From the NCBI GenBank assembly GCA_963808455.1, contig CAWEHT010000163.1:1-7712 (forward strand): a stretch of 7,712 nt of DNA, read 5' to 3'. Origin of the DNA: CAWEHT01 sp963808455 (GTDB lineage: Bacteria > Chloroflexota > Anaerolineae > CG2-30-64-16). This document shows positions 6,199 to 7,712 of the stretch, piece after piece. The notes below the pieces were generated by a model. The model was not told the origin of the DNA. It saw only the letters and a program-made list of their open reading frames with translations, and did not search any database. The first letter of the stretch is position 1. Every line of letters begins with the position of its first letter. The position numbers and the translations under genes are program-made.

Positions 6199-6254
6199 CC
6201 GGAACCTTGAATGAAGAAACCAGGTAGTAATCCAAATGTTGGAGGCACTCAGTC

Positions 6255-6852
<598 letters not shown>

Positions 6853-6914
6853 ATACTCGCGCCGTGCTGGGCCTCTGAAGGCAGGGCCGAGGTCATTCAG
6901 TTTTCCAGCACGGG

Positions 6915-6985
6915 CGACTGGAAGTCCCTGCAACGTCGGCGAAGTGTGCCAGTGCACACTAACTCGATCGCCGATTCAGTCGGCG
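6915..6985. repeat. Intergenic hairpin repeat, copy 2
   Basis: CGACTGGAAGTCCCTGCAAC (6915-6934) matches the element at 2037. Two hairpins follow: AGTGTGC, loop CAGT, GCACACT (6943-6960) and CGCCGA, loop TTCAG, TCGGCG (6969-6985). They lie just after the DHFR-like gene and could mark its transcript end, although no T-run follows. Confidence 0.55.
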
Positions 6986-7032
6986 GAGGCCGGCTTGAAC
7001 GATGTTGCTGCACGACAGAGGCGACCCGTTAG

Positions 7033-7087
7033 TATTCCCATGGTCATGGCCGGAGGCACGGAGGCGCAGGGATGATCACGATGTACA
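7033..7087 (+). repeat. Second copy of the antitoxin leader and start codon region
   Basis: Without gaps, 45 of 55 bases match 5373-5427, covering the end of the operator, the leader GGCGCAGGGATG and the first few antitoxin codons (here ATGATCACGATG, MITMYRRS). The promoter -35 and the perfect ACTATG/CATAGT palindrome are not kept, and no antitoxin sequence follows. It is either a truncated toxin-antitoxin locus or a copied regulatory segment. Confidence 0.65.
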
Positions 7088-7140
7088 GACGGTCAACAAT
7101 ATTTGGATCGCGCCTCGCTGGTAAAGTGGAATGGCCGGTA

Positions 7141-7440
7141 CTAAAAAGCCGAGCGGATAACGCCGCCGTCGACGCGGATGGTGGCGCCGCTTACGTAATC
7201 GGCCAGTGGGCTGGCCAGGAACGCGACGGCCGTGGCAATCTCCTCCGGCCGGCCCAGGCGGCCCACGTCATTTGGGGCCATGGCCTGGACGGCGTTGCGC
7301 TCGATCTCCTCCCACGTCTCGCCCCAGCCATGAGCCGCTGCCAGACCGCTGTACCTTGCCCGACCTGCCTCCGTAAGGATCGCGCCGGGAGCCACGACGT
7401 TTGAGGTCACGCCGGTCAGATCGAATAACAAGATGAGCAA
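7141..7440 (-). pseudogene. SDR-family oxidoreductase, C-terminal fragment
   Basis: This is the last 90 or so residues of a classical short-chain dehydrogenase/reductase (3-oxoacyl-ACP reductase-like). Recognisable parts are GVTSNVVAPGAILTEAGRAR, then MAPNDVGRLGRPEEIATAVA, FLASPLADYVSGATIRVDGG and the stop at 7141-7143. The family is normally about 250 residues. The Rossmann glycine motif and the Ser-Tyr-Lys catalytic residues should lie upstream, but the region beyond about 7425 no longer matches and leads into another protein's end, so roughly two thirds of the gene is missing. A TTG at 7440 lets the frame start but is unlikely to be a real start. The break point falls at about 7420-7440, next to the palindrome AATGATCATT (7439-7448). 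Confidence 0.8.
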
Positions 7441-7505
7441 TGATCATTCAAGCGATCTGGGACCAACGGTGGCCGCGTAACTCGGCGCGTGACACGGTCG
7501 TAATG

Positions 7506-7712
7506 CTAGGTTGCGCTCCGGAATTCACGCAAGTCGGTATTGTCTACGAGGTGGTCGAGGGTTCGGAGTGTAAACACTTTCCCTCGGGTTGCTTCCAAGA
7601 GTTTGCGCATATCCTCACGCCGAACACCGAACCCGCGCCCGTCGATACATGCCACAACTTCGAATCCATGTTTCCCGGCGGCCTTGTGCGCACGACTGAG
7701 CTCGGCGAGGTG
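7506..7712 (-). CDS. C-terminal end of an unidentified protein, possibly a restriction endonuclease (partial)
   Basis: A minus-strand frame enters from the right edge and is open for 68 codons to TAG at 7506-7508. It reads HLAELSRAHKAAGKHGFEVV, then ACIDGRGFGVRREDMRKLLE, ATRGKVFTLRTLDHLVDNTD and LREFRSAT. The alternation of helix-like and strand-like segments and the low stop density argue that it is real coding sequence. The pattern VACIDGxGF...DMxKLLEATxGKVFTLxTL resembles the C-terminal part of some type II restriction endonucleases as I remember them, but no catalytic motif is in the visible part, so this is a tentative naming. Its GC is lower than the left half of the window. It ends about 70 nt before the truncated SDR and points toward it. 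Confidence 0.5.
   Translation of the reverse strand, partial: HLAELSRAHKAAGKHGFEVVACIDGRGFGVRREDMRKLLEATRGKVFTLRTLDHLVDNTDLREFRSAT

Noticed and set aside
7072..7404. Plus-strand frame starting at the copied antitoxin leader
   Set aside because: After about eight codons it has no antitoxin similarity, and most of it is antisense to the SDR fragment.

Overview
The window is GC-rich, bacterial, and reads like a draft or metagenome-derived contig. The mix of families resembles Chloroflexota (Anaerolineae or Caldilinea-like): an FCD-type GntR regulator, a pyrrolysine-free MttB homologue, a YtcJ-like amidohydrolase, a Phd/PIN toxin-antitoxin pair, an immunity-like protein, and degenerate intergenic repeats. 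That assignment is an inference from gene content, with no marker gene to settle it.

Left half (1-4417, all genes on the minus strand, transcribed right to left). A GntR/FCD regulator starts at 4360 behind a near-consensus promoter whose -10 lies inside a perfect 24-bp palindrome, which suggests autoregulation. Its stop overlaps the start of an MttB-family (COG5598) methyltransferase. A 146-nt gap with a repeat element follows, then an intact 540-aa amidohydrolase (YtcJ/Amidohydrolase_3). After a 261-nt intergenic stretch with a REP/MITE-like inverted repeat comes the N-terminus of a Rossmann-fold NAD(P)-binding epimerase/reductase that runs off the window. The layout suggests a ligand-induced catabolic unit for a methylated or amide-bearing compound. 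The substrate cannot be read from the sequence.

Middle (4418-5310). About 470 nt hold no supportable gene but do hold structured repeats: three 23-bp tandem units and opposed arrays of TTCGTG-type repeats. These are followed by a possible short relic (4891-4995) and the C-terminal part of an Imm-5-like putative immunity protein that has lost its N-terminus.

Right half (5311-7712). A Phd/YefM antitoxin and PIN-domain toxin pair has a clear promoter and operator. Convergent to its 3' end is a consensus minus-strand promoter with two tandem operator-like repeats and no intact gene behind it. Next is a DHFR/RibD-C family gene of visibly lower GC, and then a repeat-rich stretch that includes a second copy of the antitoxin leader (7033-7087) with no antitoxin behind it. 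The window ends with the C-terminus of an SDR oxidoreductase butted against the C-terminus of an unidentified protein, tentatively restriction endonuclease-like, that enters from the right edge.

Five genes (epimerase fragment, regulator, methyltransferase, PIN toxin, DHFR-like) need one to three single-base frame corrections each to give full-length family members, and there are no in-frame stops or other decay between those points. Uncorrected sequencing or assembly indels explain this better than mass pseudogenisation, but the sequence alone cannot prove it. These genes are reported as one reconstructed gene each.
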